Assembly: GCA_037178675.1 (NCBI GenBank)
Contig: JAYMGJ010000124.1
Span: 1 to 64,000 of the forward strand
DNA length: 64,000 bases
DNA from: Scleroderma bovista
Lineage: Eukaryota; Basidiomycota; Agaricomycetes; Boletales; Sclerodermataceae
Reading direction: 5' to 3'
A program made the translations under genes and the position numbers. Each line of letters opens with the position of its first letter. Within the stretch, counting starts at the first letter, position 1. Of the stretch, positions 11,741 through 23,897 are shown piece after piece. The notes under the pieces are model-generated. The model was given only the letters and a program-made list of their open reading frames with translations. It was not told the DNA's origin and did no database searches.

Positions 11741-12822
11741 TCATACCTTGCCTCTCCATGCCCTCCACAACCACAGCGTGGCTGCAAGTGCGAGCGCTGC
11801 GGCAACTCTACTTATTTCGTATGTTGCGGCCCTGCAGTGCGCGCCTTTACACACACCACCATTGGCAGGAGTGTGCCCTGCGGCGACGAACGCATAAAGG
11901 TACGAGAACGTTGGTGTGCCGAGTAAAGGTGCGTATGTGAGGATGCCATAGTTACGGCCCAGGTTGTGAAGGCCCCATACAGCGGAAACGAGGGAAGGTC
12001 TGTGGGTGGACAAAATATTAATAATCCAGAACCAACACACGAGTGGGGAATGGGCGTACAATACGGTAAAGCCGGACCCGTACGCGATTCCTGCTCCGAT
12101 CCTGTACTGTATTAGTTCACACGCAGCAGGAGACCAGGTGGATGGCCTACCTCAGGCCTCAGCGCCGATATGGCACCCTCCGAACCGACCCCGACAATCA
12201 TCCAAAGGTAAGTACAAACAAGTACGGACGAGGAGAACGTGAGGAACACTATGCGGCTCACGAGATGCTTGCGGTGTGTGCCCCGAGAGGGTAAATGCGT
12301 GCAAACGGGCGACACAAAGTCCGCCAACGGTCCTACCAGCAGACGGGAGATAGTATTGGCAAGGGTGATAGTCCTGACTTGAGTGGAAGTGACGACGTCA
12401 CTGGGTATTGTAGACATACGCGAACGTTCCATGGGCAAAGAGAGCACAACTGTACCGATATTTGAAGGCAAGGGTCAGCTTCAAGGAGTGTTGGCGTGCA
12501 CTGTTCGGCAGGAGGTAAGTAGGACATGCATTGTCAATGCGCCAAATATATGGACAAATTAACAAGCCCAAGGTCCAAAATAATCGATAGCCTTTCCAGC
12601 CAGTGCAGCAGTTGGATATTGAAATATTGACCCGCCATTCCTCTAGTACCAGGCTAAGCGCATTACGGGGAATGAGGGAATGAACATACGCAAGCGCTAC
12701 AGTGGTGAGCTGGGACTCCGCCAGCTTGAGCCTGTAGTGCGGGGAATATAAGCAGTGAGTACGCTGTGGTACGCGACCCAGTCGGATTCTGCGCACAAGG
12801 CCGCCAAAGGCTTGACGAACAT
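11741..12822 (-). pseudogene. MCH1-like MFS transporter, internally deleted copy
   Basis: The C-terminal exon is intact (YAHSPLVCWFWIIN, STHRPSLVSAVWGLHNLGRN, ending WLWRAWRGKV at 11741). A regulatory-loop/TM7-8 exon is recognisable (STIPSDVVTSTQVRTITLAN). The first exon starts at 12822 but lacks the first helix present in copy 2. Large parts of the N-terminal helices and the long central exon are deleted and fused directly to one another near 12480-12560. It cannot encode a 12-helix transporter. Compare the intact copy at 20794-22601. Confidence 0.82.
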
Positions 12823-13154
12823 ATCGACTTTGATAGAGGGTTAATTAGGGCGTGACTGCCATTCAACCCAGCATTTTTTGCGATCTCAACAACTACTGCA
12901 CGTATGTATGTCAATGCTGCGAGCTATCATATATAAAACAACTTTCTACTAGTTAATCTTGTGTGTAGTTGCCACAACGGTGGGTGGTGAAAAACCAAAG
13001 TACCGAATGGGGGGGCCGTCGACGGTGCGGCACTGGGCGTGTGTTCTGGAATACAAGAGGGGCCTTTTCACGTGATGCATCCCCCAAACCACTTGACGTT
13101 TCACCCCTATCTACGAGTTTTCCTGCACTATCTCGTCGCGTGAACGTATCTAAC

Positions 13155-15248
13155 ATGGAAGATAAGAGTGAGTCTTTCCCCTCGTCTGTTCCACTTACGA
13201 ATGTTTGCCTTAGAAGCTTTCCAACTTACCGACGAGGACCTAACCAATGCAGGCCTCCTGGGTGATGGCGAGTCCCCTAGTCATTTTGCACGTCTATTCC
13301 TCACTTATCGTCTCCCTTGTAGGCGCTTCCGAGTCTGTCATACAGACCATCGAGACTATAAAGAAACACCCCAAACTCCTCGGCGGCGAGTCTCTTCGCT
13401 TCTTTCCGCATCTATAACACACTTACCACTTCGTATTTAGAACTGACCCTGTTCATGCTCGAATGCCAAAACATGTGGGGCCTTCGCGAAGTTCTTGACT
13501 CCCTTACCTCACCAACCTTGAGCGATGCGCCAACAATCTTCCCTAAGCTTAGCACTGCTTCGGATGCTACCATCGTCGGCCCACACGGTGTCTCCGAATA
13601 TGAGAGGATTACCTACTACCATGGCATCTCTCCCGACCCTCCCGAGCTTCTCTACCGCTCGGATATCCTTACGAATCCCTTCCCTGTCCCCAAGGGTAGA
13701 TTCCCTCATCTCGGTACCAAGACCGCCCATGGAGTCTTCAGTACGCCCCTCAACGCTGTCTGGCACACCGTTGCTCCCAAGATAGTCGCCTTATTGAAGG
13801 ACCGCAGCATTCGGTACTCTGCCGTCAAGGCAGCTCGTTTCTCCACCCTCGGCGAGGACGGGAAGGAAACTCTCGGCCCTGTTGTTATATGGATTGCCAC
13901 CCATCCCACCACCACCACCGCCGAGAACGCGTACGATGCTTCCACAGCCATTCTCGATCTTCTCGAGACCTATGAAGTCAAGGGTGCAGTGGTGGAATGG
14001 TACGAGGGAGTCGTTGAGAAGCTGGCAGGTCCGGCCCTTCTGCGCGTCGCCGACGACACTAACCCCACCTACTACGTCCGTCGCCCGTTCACAGCTGCGC
14101 TCGGCATGCCTATCGCTACGAAGGAGAGGGAGACTGCCGATGTCCAGGGTAGCGTTGCCTTTTTCTTCCACGAGAACAAGACCAAGAATGCCGAACCTAG
14201 TGCCAGGGTCCTTGGCGTCAGCAACGTCCACGTCCTCCGCGAGGATACGACCGTTGATTACGAGTTCAAGGGTGCTGGCGCAGCTCGCCAATACGTTCGA
14301 CTTGCCGGATTCCGTCGATTCCAGCGCGCCCTTGACCAAATCAAAGCCCAGATTGCTAAGAACGTCACTGACGCCAACCGCTTGGCTTTAGAAACTGTTC
14401 GCTTGGAGGAGAAGCCGCAGAGCGAGGACACGGAGGAGGCGGAGGAGGACGAGAAGGCCTTGAAGATTAAGCGGGATCAGTTGGCCAAAGTGAATCAGGA
14501 CAACATTGACCTCGAGAAGTTCTTCAAGCAGATCAATACTCAATGGAACGATATTTCGCGCCGAAACATCGGCTTCGTCGATTGGGCTCCCAAGATCTCC
14601 ATCGACGTCAACGGTCGCAGATACACTAAGGACATCGGTACGTTCGAGCTTGATGGGCCGAAGTTCAAGGCTCAATTTAAGGGTAACGTTGTCGACCTCG
14701 GTGCGTTTTGTCTCATCTCTCTCATAAATATCTATCTCGTCTCATAAAAATAACCTTTAGGGCTCAAGTATACTCCCCACGAACTCGTCAACAAGTTCTA
14801 TCCTAGCAATAACAGTAGGACAGTGTTCAGATTCCCCTCCGATCGCCAGCTCAGGATCCAGGGTTGTGTCCCGCCCGAGCTCCTAGCTTCTCCCGACTGT
14901 TACGACGGTAATGGGAATCCCTGTCTCATCGTCATGAAGGACGGGAACACCACCGACCTTACGGTGGGACGCTATGCCGGATTGGAGGCCTACACTTGCG
15001 ATGAATTTGGCATGGAGTCTATCGAACTGGCGATATACAACTACGATAAGCAGTCCGGCCCCTTCTCCGCAAAGGGCGACTCGGGCTCGCTCATCTTCGC
15101 TGGCGACGGTAGCATGGTCGGTGTCCTCCACTCGGGAATGCCGAAAGGTGCCAGCAGCCACGTCACCTACGCCACTCCTGCGTGGTGGGTCGTCGAGCAA
15201 ATCAAACTCCGTTATCCTCACGCCGACTTCAACCGCACGACCTTCTAA
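13155..15248 (+). CDS. Trypsin-like peptidase-fold protein of a basidiomycete family
   Basis: Predicted 623-aa protein, exons 13155-13167, 13214-13261, 13323-13385, 13441-14700 and 14761-15248. The C-terminal part has a GDSGSL motif with the likely nucleophile Ser569 (codon at 15081) and a candidate catalytic His305 in SNVHVL (codon at 14229); I could not fix the aspartate. A charged, glutamate-rich helix (SEDTEEAEEDEKALKIKRDQ) is inserted between them at about residues 370-390. No signal peptide is seen, so a cytosolic or nuclear role is likely. Exon 3 to 4 only stays in frame with a GC-AG intron (donor GCGAGT at 13386); this junction needs transcript support. The family is common in mushrooms but its substrates are unknown to me. 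Confidence 0.7.
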
Positions 15249-15975
15249 ACCCGAACACAATCGTCTTTCCCCTCCCTCACTGTCTTTTCTCCTCGTCCTT
15301 TTTTACTGCCTTTGATCTGCTCCCTGGTCGTTTGTTCAGACGCGTGTTCCTACTGTTGATTCGCTGTGAACGCCTGTCCCTTTCGGAAGGACACGCATGA
15401 GATTAGGACATGGACATGCAGTTTGGTTTCTGAACACTGTTGAGCTTTTTTTTAATTTTTAATTTAGCTGCTATTATCAACGACGAACGATATTCGTACG
15501 TATCTGTTTGCAAAGCCACAGAAGAAAAAAAAGCGAAGGCAACGATGATTCAAGGCATCTAGTATTACTAACTAACACCTTCACTCTTCACCAAGGTCAC
15601 CGTTGCTAGGGCGCAGTTACGGTCAGGAAAAATGTGTATTGCTGTGAGAGCAGTGTGTAATGTCTTCTTTATTGTGTATGGACGTTTGTAATATGTACAG
15701 AGCTTGGACTTCCAGAGAAGAGTGTCGATAAATGGCTGTATCAAAGCATCTCCACCGATGGTGGACGTGTTGTACTAACACCCACGCGACTGGCCTCTTA
15801 CATGCGCCTTTGGTGCACAATTAATGAAGGACTTTCCTCTCAATGAACTTTTCAGCCGCGGACCTCGATAAGATCCAAGAATCACTTGACCTCATTTTGG
15901 TTATATCAGCCGTGGGGGCCACACGCTAACTCTCCGCACCACCCTCATTGGTATCATGTACACAAGTCAACATGT
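15249..15975. other. Spacer between convergent genes
   Basis: This contains the T-rich 3' flank of the peptidase-like gene (run of T near 15446) and the 3' flank of the MCT-like gene. No coding sequence is recognised. Confidence 0.5.
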
Positions 15976-18017
15976 CTAAACTTTTCCAGATAAACGTCCC
16001 AGCTGGAGATGCCGGACAATGATGAACAGAAGGACTGAGAAGATAATGACACCACCTAATTGATCGTTGTGTATCAGTCCCGACGGTTTATCAGAAATTG
16101 CAAGAACATAAATATTTAGAAATAGAAGAACAACGGAAAGCAGTAATGACTGACTCACCTGCATAATATCCAACATATTTGAAGCCTCCAGTCCTCGCAT
16201 TGATCGCTCCCGAAATCGGGAGACCAGTCAACACGCCCAACGCAGTGACAGTTATGAACATTCCCGTGCGTCGTCCCACGTCACCTACTTCGCCCATTGC
16301 AAAAACGGGACCGATGACAAGGGACACATACGCCCCGTATGTGATGCTGTAACAATACATGCATTATGCTGGGTGAGGGAGGAAGGAAGACATACCCATA
16401 TACAACGGAGATAGCTATAAGTGAGCTTTCGTTGGTCGCGAATGACCAAACCAGTGTGATAACGCCGGCTGCAGCTGTGAAGGGTATCATGACATTAAGT
16501 GGACCTGCGGACGGAGAACAATATAAATCATTTTGGAGGAATCAAAGGGAAATAGCACGAACCAACTCGGTCAGCGAGCCAGCCCACACAAAGTCGGCCC
16601 ACAACAGATGAAGCATTTGCAATTGCAACGAGGTAGAAAGCAAATTCATTCGTCACACCGACTTCAGTGGCGAATGCAGAAAGGTAGGTCATCACTATTG
16701 GTCAAGTCGGTAAGCCATGTTAACTAACTTTCGTTCGTGGCTGCATGGCATGGAAAATGATAGGAAGGGAGCAAGGCCCACCTGTGTAGAGACCCAGAAG
16801 GCAAACAATTCCGGCAATGCAATAGACAGTGTACGCCGGATTGCGAAATGCAGTCCAATTAAAGAGTCCACCCAAGACATTCACGGGCGGTAGCCTCCTA
16901 TCTATAGCCTCAAGTCCTTCGCATTAGTACCGGGAACAGCACATTCAATCAGCTTACAATAGTGGCAATTCCAAGAGCAATGAGCAATATGAATCCGAAA
17001 ACTCTAACGGTCCACTTAAACCTGAACGTGTCATCATTGAATACCACACACACGGGTAACGCATTCCATACTTACCCGATAAGTGGTATAAGGTTTTGCC
17101 CTACAATAGGGAAAACTATCCCACCAATCGACGATCCTACAGCTATGACGCCGAGAGCCAAGCCACTCCTCTTTGAAAACCAGTGACGGACGACCCCCAT
17201 TGCTGGTCCAAATAAGATTCCGCTCGCAAGCTATCAATACCAGGTTGTGAATGGGGGATGCTGGTACAAGGACAGAACCCACCCCACCACCGAGCCCCTG
17301 TGCGAGAAAGAATTGCCAGTACTTGGTACATTCTGCAGTGAGAAATACGCATGTAAGGAGTAGACAGCTTGCAATGAAGTAGGGAAGCTTGAGGTATCCC
17401 AAATCGAACAACCGTCCTATGAAGAGGCCAAGGATGAGCATGAAAGCATACTAGCATGTCCGAGTAAAGCGATCAGCAATGCCCAACATACAGGGGTGAT
17501 GGAGTACCTGAATGGACCCTATCCATGCACTGCGAGATATTATGTCAATTAGATTTCATGACCTATTGGATGAATGACCTCACATTGCAGATGGACCACT
17601 GCCTGGCAAAAGAACATGCTCGTAGTAGTCTTGATACAGCTAAAGGAACTGTGAAAAACTCCTGAGCGGCATTGAGAGTATTGCTTACCCCCCACGTGTT
17701 GATGTACCCAAACCTGAGTGTTGTCGACAGACACCTGAAATGGCACAGGATACCACAAACTTACGAGGCAAAAGTGGCCAGTGAAGCCCTACATATGTAG
17801 CTAAGGGGGACACAATGTCATGGCGCAAAGGGAACCCTTACCCCAAGATAACTGACCAGGCCTTGGCCCCCCCGTCGGGAGGATCACCAGCATATTTGTC
17901 GAGGACTGCCGGTGATGCCTTATCGTGGTCATCGAGAGAGTTCCCAGGGTATCCTCCCGCAGTTGGTAAGGAAACATCTTGTGCAACCTCGTCTTCAGGA
18001 ATGCGAGTAGTACCCAT
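15976..18017 (-). CDS. Monocarboxylate-transporter-like MFS permease (MCT family)
   Basis: Plasma-membrane or organellar symporter family; the substrate is not predictable. I read 13 exons: 18017-17842, 17788-17765, 17713-17689, 17639-17584, 17529-17508, 17450-17283, 17230-17076, 17021-16958, 16908-16782, 16694-16563, 16504-16396, 16346-16159 and 16055-15976. Together they give 441 aa with every junction in phase. The hydrophilic N-terminus leads to the fungal MCT signature PPDGGAKAWSVILG, then SFGYINTWGLYQDYYEH, GPSAIAWIGSIQ, VVRHWFSKRSGLALGVIAVG, RLPPVNVLGGLFN and VVGRLCVGWLADRVG. Exons of 22, 24 and 25 nt encode the first helix. Twelve helices are expected. Confidence 0.86.
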
Positions 18018-19597
18018 CAAAATAACTTGCCGCTAGTCGATACACCAAAGGCCCTCCGTGTTAAGAGGCTGGAAAGAAGAGGATAGTAAGGTCAAAGACA
18101 TGGAGGTCCTGTGTAATCACCTAGTTTTAAAATTAATTAAACAGTGGAGCTCCCGGGCTTGCTATAGTATGGCGCCTGGAGCATCTCCTCGTGTTGAACA
18201 GGTGTTCACCTGCTATCGCCTCTTCTCCTGGACCCAAATCAACAAAAACCACAACAGCCCCTGCTACTGTCAAACTTCAGCCTTTAGATTCATGGCACGA
18301 ATCCATTTGTTATGGGTCTCATCCTGGGAGGCGAGTTTCGTCAGATCACAACTTTGTTCATCGTTTCCAAATTAGGTGATCAAGAAAAACGATTCCGACG
18401 GTCCTTGGATTCCCATCTCGCTTCCTCTTTCTCTTTGCTCGGGTAAATTGGCCCCAAGGATGAAGCTGTAGGATATCTGAAGCCAGCCTGGTAGGCGCTT
18501 TCATCTTCCATAGTCGTTCGGCTAAATTCCAGATGTATCATTTGACAGGTGAATGCGGGCACCGCCGAACCAGAATATATCATATGGGCTATAGATTCAG
18601 ACTCTGCACAGGTAGACTGATATCTTCCTACACTGGGCTTATTAGCCTACCCAGCTTCTCTATCTTCACAGGTGCATTCGGTTCTCTCCAAGTATGTGAG
18701 GAAGGATACTTATAGCAAGGCTAATGGGTCACAGGGCCGTAGTTCAAAACCGTCCCCTTTGAGCTCCTGCACCATATTTCCTTTTCACTGGCATTTATGA
18801 CTCCCTGGAAACCGCTATCAGGTTCAAACATGACTATTCAGACCATTTCTAGAATCCAGCAGCAGGCATTACTTGTGATCACAGGCACTCTCCGCACCTC
18901 GCCAACTGACTCCCTCGAAGTCCATGTAAACCTTCCCCCGGCAGAAATACTAATTCAGGGTCAATTATTAGGGCCTGTCCAGCGTCGGGAATCTGGCCAC
19001 GTTCTGGGTGCGGTTCCCTAGGCCATAGTTAACCATCACAGTGTTGTGAGAGTCTGGCACGTGGAACTCGGCCACAGGTTCTTGACACTGGACAGGCCCT
19101 GAGTTACGCTTTATGGTTACATTCCCGTCACGACGTCCTCTCCATCCACTTTTACGTCGCATTGCGAAAAGGGACATGTTGTGCCACAGGTCAGTCTTCC
19201 ACATCTCATCCACCGACTACACATCCATCCCAACACCACTGAGAAGACGCAACCCAAACCAGTCCACCCTGGAGGGGGTTCCCCATTCACAACAACAGTA
19301 GGCGACAGGGAGAGCACACTAGTGGACTTCTGTGCTTCCTTTGGAGGCACTATGATTTTCACAGATAGTTCAGGCACTTCGGACGGTGTAGGCACATTTG
19401 CTGTCCTCTAGTTGACTATGAGGACCCCACAGATCTTTCCGACGATGCACGAGGAATACAAAGTACGGGACTCTGAACCCTTGGCATCAGTGATCTGCGC
19501 AAAGCCAGTTATGGGACGTATTTACCTAATCGCTTGGCCCTCTGGGCATTGGGGTGCATTCGAAAATGAAATTCCACATTTTTTCTTTCAAGCAGCC
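18018..19597. other. Gene-poor spacer with a small inverted-repeat element
   Basis: Apart from the palindromic element at 18970-19100 I see no supported gene. A 76-aa plus frame at 19181-19411 has no recognisable domain. The final 70 bp belong to the duplication that includes BTB 6. Confidence 0.45.
18970..19100. mobile_element. Small palindromic MITE-like element
   Basis: 131 bp with terminal inverted repeats AGGGCCTGTCCAG (13 of 13, then one mismatch and GTC). The similarity continues inward (TCTGGCCACGTTC against CCTGTGGCCGAGTTCC), so the whole unit folds back. There is no coding capacity. A target-site duplication is not evident, so the superfamily is open; GGGCCTGTCC-type ends occur on several cut-and-paste families. 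Confidence 0.6.
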
Positions 19598-20410
19598 ATG
19601 ACAACCAGCACGAGTACTAACCCCGTTCATGTGCATCCAGTGTTTTATACGAAGACAGTGGCTATCCTCGTGTGCACCACCCTTTTTCCTTGTTTTGTTC
19701 TCACCCCTGTGTCCATCACTGCATTACATAGGTGGAAGACTGTCTATTCAGGGTCCCTCGGGAACCTCTGGAAGCAGAGTCGACAGTCTTCAGGGACATG
19801 TTCCTCCTGCCGCAAGGTGACAAGGCCAAAGTAGAGGGCATCAGTGACACGAATCCTGTGCTACTACGTGGCGTCAAGGAAAAAGAGTTCGAACAGTTAT
19901 TGAAGGCCCTCATGTATAGGTCAGCAATTATCCATTGTAACATGAGAATCTTTCGCTGACAATGGGCGTAGAAAGTACGGGGAAAATAGGGATCAGTCCA
20001 TCCTCAAACGAGGGGAATGGATATCTGTCCTCAAGTTGTCCACAATGTGGGAATTTGGTGGACTGCGGAAATCGGCCATAGACAATCTGGACGGTGGATC
20101 CAACCCCTTGGTCCCCGTCCATAAACTTATACTTGCCCTGCATTACGACGTGACGGAGTGGACCATACCTGCTCTGCTCCAGTTGGCCCAGAGGCCCGAA
20201 CCGATAAGTATCGAGGAAGGGCGTATGTTGGGCCTGGAGACTGCTCTGAAGATAGCCTCTGTGCGCGAGAAAATCAGGATGAAGCCTCAGGTATTCTGTT
20301 ACGATAGTCAAAGGCGGGTCAATGACAAGTGCCTGATGGTTGACGACAGAGACCCAGAGGCAGAAAAGCTTGATTTTACTCCTAAAATACGTGCTGTATT
20401 TGGTTTGTAG
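19598..20410 (+). CDS. BTB/POZ domain protein 6
   Basis: Exons 19598-19669, 19732-19919 (188 nt) and 19972-20410. Start MTTSTSTNPVHVHPVFYTK; core VEDCLFRVPREPLEAES, DMFLLPQGDKAKVEGISDTN; exon 3 KLSTMWEFGGLRKSAIDNL and EWTIPALLQLAQRPEPISIE. The tail is CYDSQRRVNDK rather than a CxxC cluster, and ends TPKIRAVFGL. Sister of BTB 5 by block duplication, and 8 kb away from the main BTB cluster. Confidence 0.84.
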
Positions 20411-20793
20411 TTGGCAGCCAATTGATCTCTTGTGCTAGCTCCGATGGGCATCATTTTGCAAGCTTGAAAGGGGCTCAATAAGAAAGAACCCCTCTGTATA
20501 GCATGTAGACGTGCATGGAACCAGGTATATGCCGCCCTTCGCTTGTCGGCAAGTAAATATTGCCCAGCATGTAATCAGGCGGTAAAAAGAACCGTGTACT
20601 TTCCATATTCTTGAATGTGGTGGCTTGAAGGGGGCTGAAACGCGCCGATATACAGATGGGTATCCAGATTTACATATTACTGCACATACAACGGACGGAA
20701 TTGTGCTGAAAAGATACGGGAATATATCTAGAGGGACAAGTTTAGCACAAGTACATTGATGTATGCATGGTCTGACCTGTGTGTTGGGTATCT

Positions 20794-22601
20794 TTATACC
20801 TTGCCTCTCCATGCCCTCCACAACCACAGCGTGGCTGCAAGCGCGAGCACTGCGGCAACTCCGCTTATTTCGAATGTTGTGCGCCAACAATGCACGCCTG
20901 TACACACACCACCATCCGCAGGAGCGTGCCCTGCGGCGATGAACGCATAAAGGTATGAGAACGTTGGTGTGCCGAGTAAAGGTGCGTATGTGAGGATGCC
21001 ATAGTTACGGCCCAGGTTGTGAAGGCCCCATGCAGCGGAAACGAGGGAAGGTCTGTGGGTAGACAAGGCATTAATAATCCAGAACCAACACACGAGTGGG
21101 GAATGGGCGTACAATACGGTAAAGCCGGACCCGTACGCGATTCCTGCTCCGATGCTGTACTGTATTAGTTCACACGCAGCAGGAGACCAGGTGGATGGCC
21201 TACCTTAGCGCCGATATGGCACCCTGCGAACGGACCCCGACAACCATCCAAAGGTAAGTACAAACAAGTACGGACGAGGAGAACGTGAGGAACACTATGC
21301 GGCTCACGAGATGCTTGCGGTGTGTGCTCCGAGAGGGTAAATGCGTGAAAACGGGCGACACAAAGTCCGCCAACGGTCCTATCAGCAGACGGGAAATAGT
21401 ATTCGCAAGGGAGATAGTCCTGACTTGGGTGGAAGTGACGACGTCACTGGGTATTGTGGACATCCGCGAACGTTCCGTGTGCAAAGAGAGCACAACTGTA
21501 CCGATATTCGAGATGATCATTTCACACTGCATGTTTAACAAAGTGAGACGAACAGGAACGTTTCCTGAATATAATGTGAACATACGGAGCCGAAGACGAC
21601 GAAAAGGATGAAGGCAAGGACCCAGAAATTGACATCCTTGAATAGATCTATGGTACTGTGGGACCGAAGTTGTTGATCCTCCGTCGCTACCATATCGACT
21701 GTGGTGGTTGAATTCGTCTTATTCGGCAGCAATGAAGTACGTTCATTTGGCTCAGGTCGAGCTTCAGGGTCAGCTTCAAGGAGTGTTGGCGTGCAATGTT
21801 CGGCAGGAGGTAGGACATGCATTGTCAATGCGCCAAATATATGGACAATTCCACACATGTATGCGAGGAATCGGAGGAAATGGGTGACGTCCAGACCCGT
21901 GTCAGGATGAGAGAAATAACGGGTCGCGAGTATCGTCAAGAACGTGGGAGACAAACCGAAGAGGGCGGTGCTTATTCCTGTAGCCATTCCAATGTAATTT
22001 GGGAAATTCTTTGACGCGGCGAAGATGGACGAGAAGTATCTAATACACTGTCGGTACAGCTACCAGCTGAGAAACTAGTAATACTCACGAAGACACCGTG
22101 CCCAGTGCGCAAATGAAAAAATATAAGGCGAGTCGGCGGTATGATGAGGTGCCATATGACAGTGTGTCGTCAGGTATCTTTGCGATCTCATGTGCAAAGA
22201 GCCCATAGCCCGTGGAAAAGAAGCCAGCAGCGGCAAGGGAGCAAGCCCAAGGTCCAAAATAATCGATAGCCTTTCCAACCAGTGCAGCAGCTGGATATTG
22301 ACCCGCCATTCCTCTGGTACCAGGCTAAGCGCATTACGGGAAAAGAGGGATGAACATACGCAAGCGCTATAGTAGTGAGCTGGGGCTGCGTCAGCTTGAG
22401 GTGGGAAACGAGTGCGGGGGATAAAATGGGGAAACAGAACACCCCTCCAGCGCATAGGCTACCTCGGTGTAATGGACGGTCAGGAATGAGTACGCTCTGG
22501 TACGCGACTCACGCGTTTGCAGTAATGGAGACACAAGCCAGACCCAGTCGGATTCTGCGCACGTAAGGCCGCCCAAGGCTCGACTTGACTAGAGAGAACA
22601 T
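20794..22601 (-). CDS. MCH1: MCH1-like MFS transporter
   Basis: Probable vacuolar or plasma-membrane transporter of the MCH1/nodulin-like MFS group; MCH1 was named for monocarboxylate transporter similarity but its substrate is unproven. Six exons: 22601-22513, 22458-22360, 22313-22089, 22039-21586, 21526-21204 and 21154-20794, giving 516 aa with all phases consistent. Motifs: ALCAGGVFCFPILSPALVSH, QPQLTTIALAGMAGQYPAAA, YIGMATGISTALFGLSPTFL, a long hydrophilic loop with NERTSLLPNK, LANTISRLLIGPLADF, SIGAGIAYGSGFTVLY and GLHNLGRNYGI. The C-terminus WLWRAWRGKV is short. This is the intact member of a duplicated pair (dead copy at 11741). Confidence 0.85.
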
Positions 22602-23897
22602 ATCGATTTTGATAGATGGTTATGGGCGATATGTTTTCATGGATACTATGACTGGTGCTCGTTCCGAAGTAAGATGCGAAGAAGGCTGATTTATCGGGCC
22701 CGTAGCGGAGCCTAAACGTTTCATCTGCTACTTTCCTAATTTGCACGCTCACCTGTCTTCCAGCGTTACCTGACCTGGCAATTCTCTGGAATGGGCTTCA
22801 GGAGCCCGAGGACACCTGTTGGGCAGTTATGCTATCGTGTGCTACGCATAGGTCATTTACGAAATCAGGGAGTCGGACACCCAGGATGTGGGTCGAAGAC
22901 TGACTAACGACAAGTCAGCGTTCTCCATCAAGATGCCTCAACCTGTGGTCTGGTTATTGTGAGCATTTGGGGAGCTGACGCTTTTCTGATCTCCTGTAAG
23001 TGGATGGCTTCGCTATGAAATCTTTACGCGGCTAGAGCCTCATCGTTTTGTCCACTTGGAAAAGCGAGAATTTGGATTATTCTGCACTGTTCCAATGATC
23101 CCTGACATCATGATATTATGTTGGGTGTAGCGTATCGCAAACGTCCTTTGGCATTCTGAACGAGTGACACCGTTACATTACCATTTCACCTTCCCGCAGC
23201 CAAGCATTCAAAGTCAATTTTGCGCTTGCTACATTGCCGTTGGAACCCTTGGAATGTGTCTGAGAACGTCGATGCAGATAGCCGGCGCATCCTTACTCTG
23301 AGTACATGGTAACTGAGGCGTTCCCGAGGCTGTGTACCCGCTCTCAGACTCCCAAGGACAGCTGTGCAGTGACACTTCAATTAGAAGTCTGTGAACGGTG
23401 GTTTATCTTAGAAGAAAGGTAAAAGCATTTCAGAAGTTCTTGGGGAGACTGGTATATCGTACTTGCAGAAGATCAGTAACAAAGAGACGGAGGGCAGGTT
23501 GAGAGGGAAGTTCATAGAGCTGTGGTTTCGAGGTGCAACTCGTTCGAAAGCAACATGATTTCATCGATACCATCAAAAAGAAGAATAAAGGCTGCACTCA
23601 GCCGAGTAGCGAGAGTCAGGGGCTATTTGTGATGACCCAAATACAGCCAAACACAGTCCCGAGAACAAAGGCGACTTGGCAGCATCACGCAACAACGCCA
23701 GCCTCGGCTTTGTCTGGTGGTTCGCGTAACGATACAATGGATGGCTTGTAAGTGTATGTATACGGGATGACCTCCTCCGCGTCTTCTTCCTTTTCTCCCC
23801 AACCTGGTCTCTGGAAGATCAGCCATTCCGCTCGCTTTCCGCACACCCAGTTCAAATTCAGCGTGGTTACCCCTACGAAAATTTATGCACTGACACC
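22602..23897. other. Gene-free stretch
   Basis: About 1.3 kb with no open frame that I can link to a family. It holds the promoter regions of the MCH1-like gene (to the left, minus) and of the four-span membrane protein (to the right, plus). Confidence 0.45.

Larger units (their letters stand above)
10530..12850. repeat. Segmental duplication, copy 1 (BTB 5 + dead MCH1-like gene)
   Basis: This block matches 19530-22620 in order and orientation: the upstream motif near 10550 (ATTGGGGTGCATTCGAAA), BTB 5, the spacer with GATGGGCATCATTT, and the MCH1-like gene on the opposite strand. Copy 1 has lost most of the transporter interior, so copy 2 is closer to the original. Boundaries are approximate. 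Confidence 0.75.
19530..22620. repeat. Segmental duplication, copy 2 (BTB 6 + intact MCH1-like gene)
   Basis: Counterpart of 10530-12850, in the same order and orientation. The transporter here is complete. Spacer differences (extra AAGCTTGAAAGGGGCTCAATA near 20460) are small insertions relative to copy 1. The two copies are separated by the peptidase-like and MCT-like genes. Confidence 0.75.
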
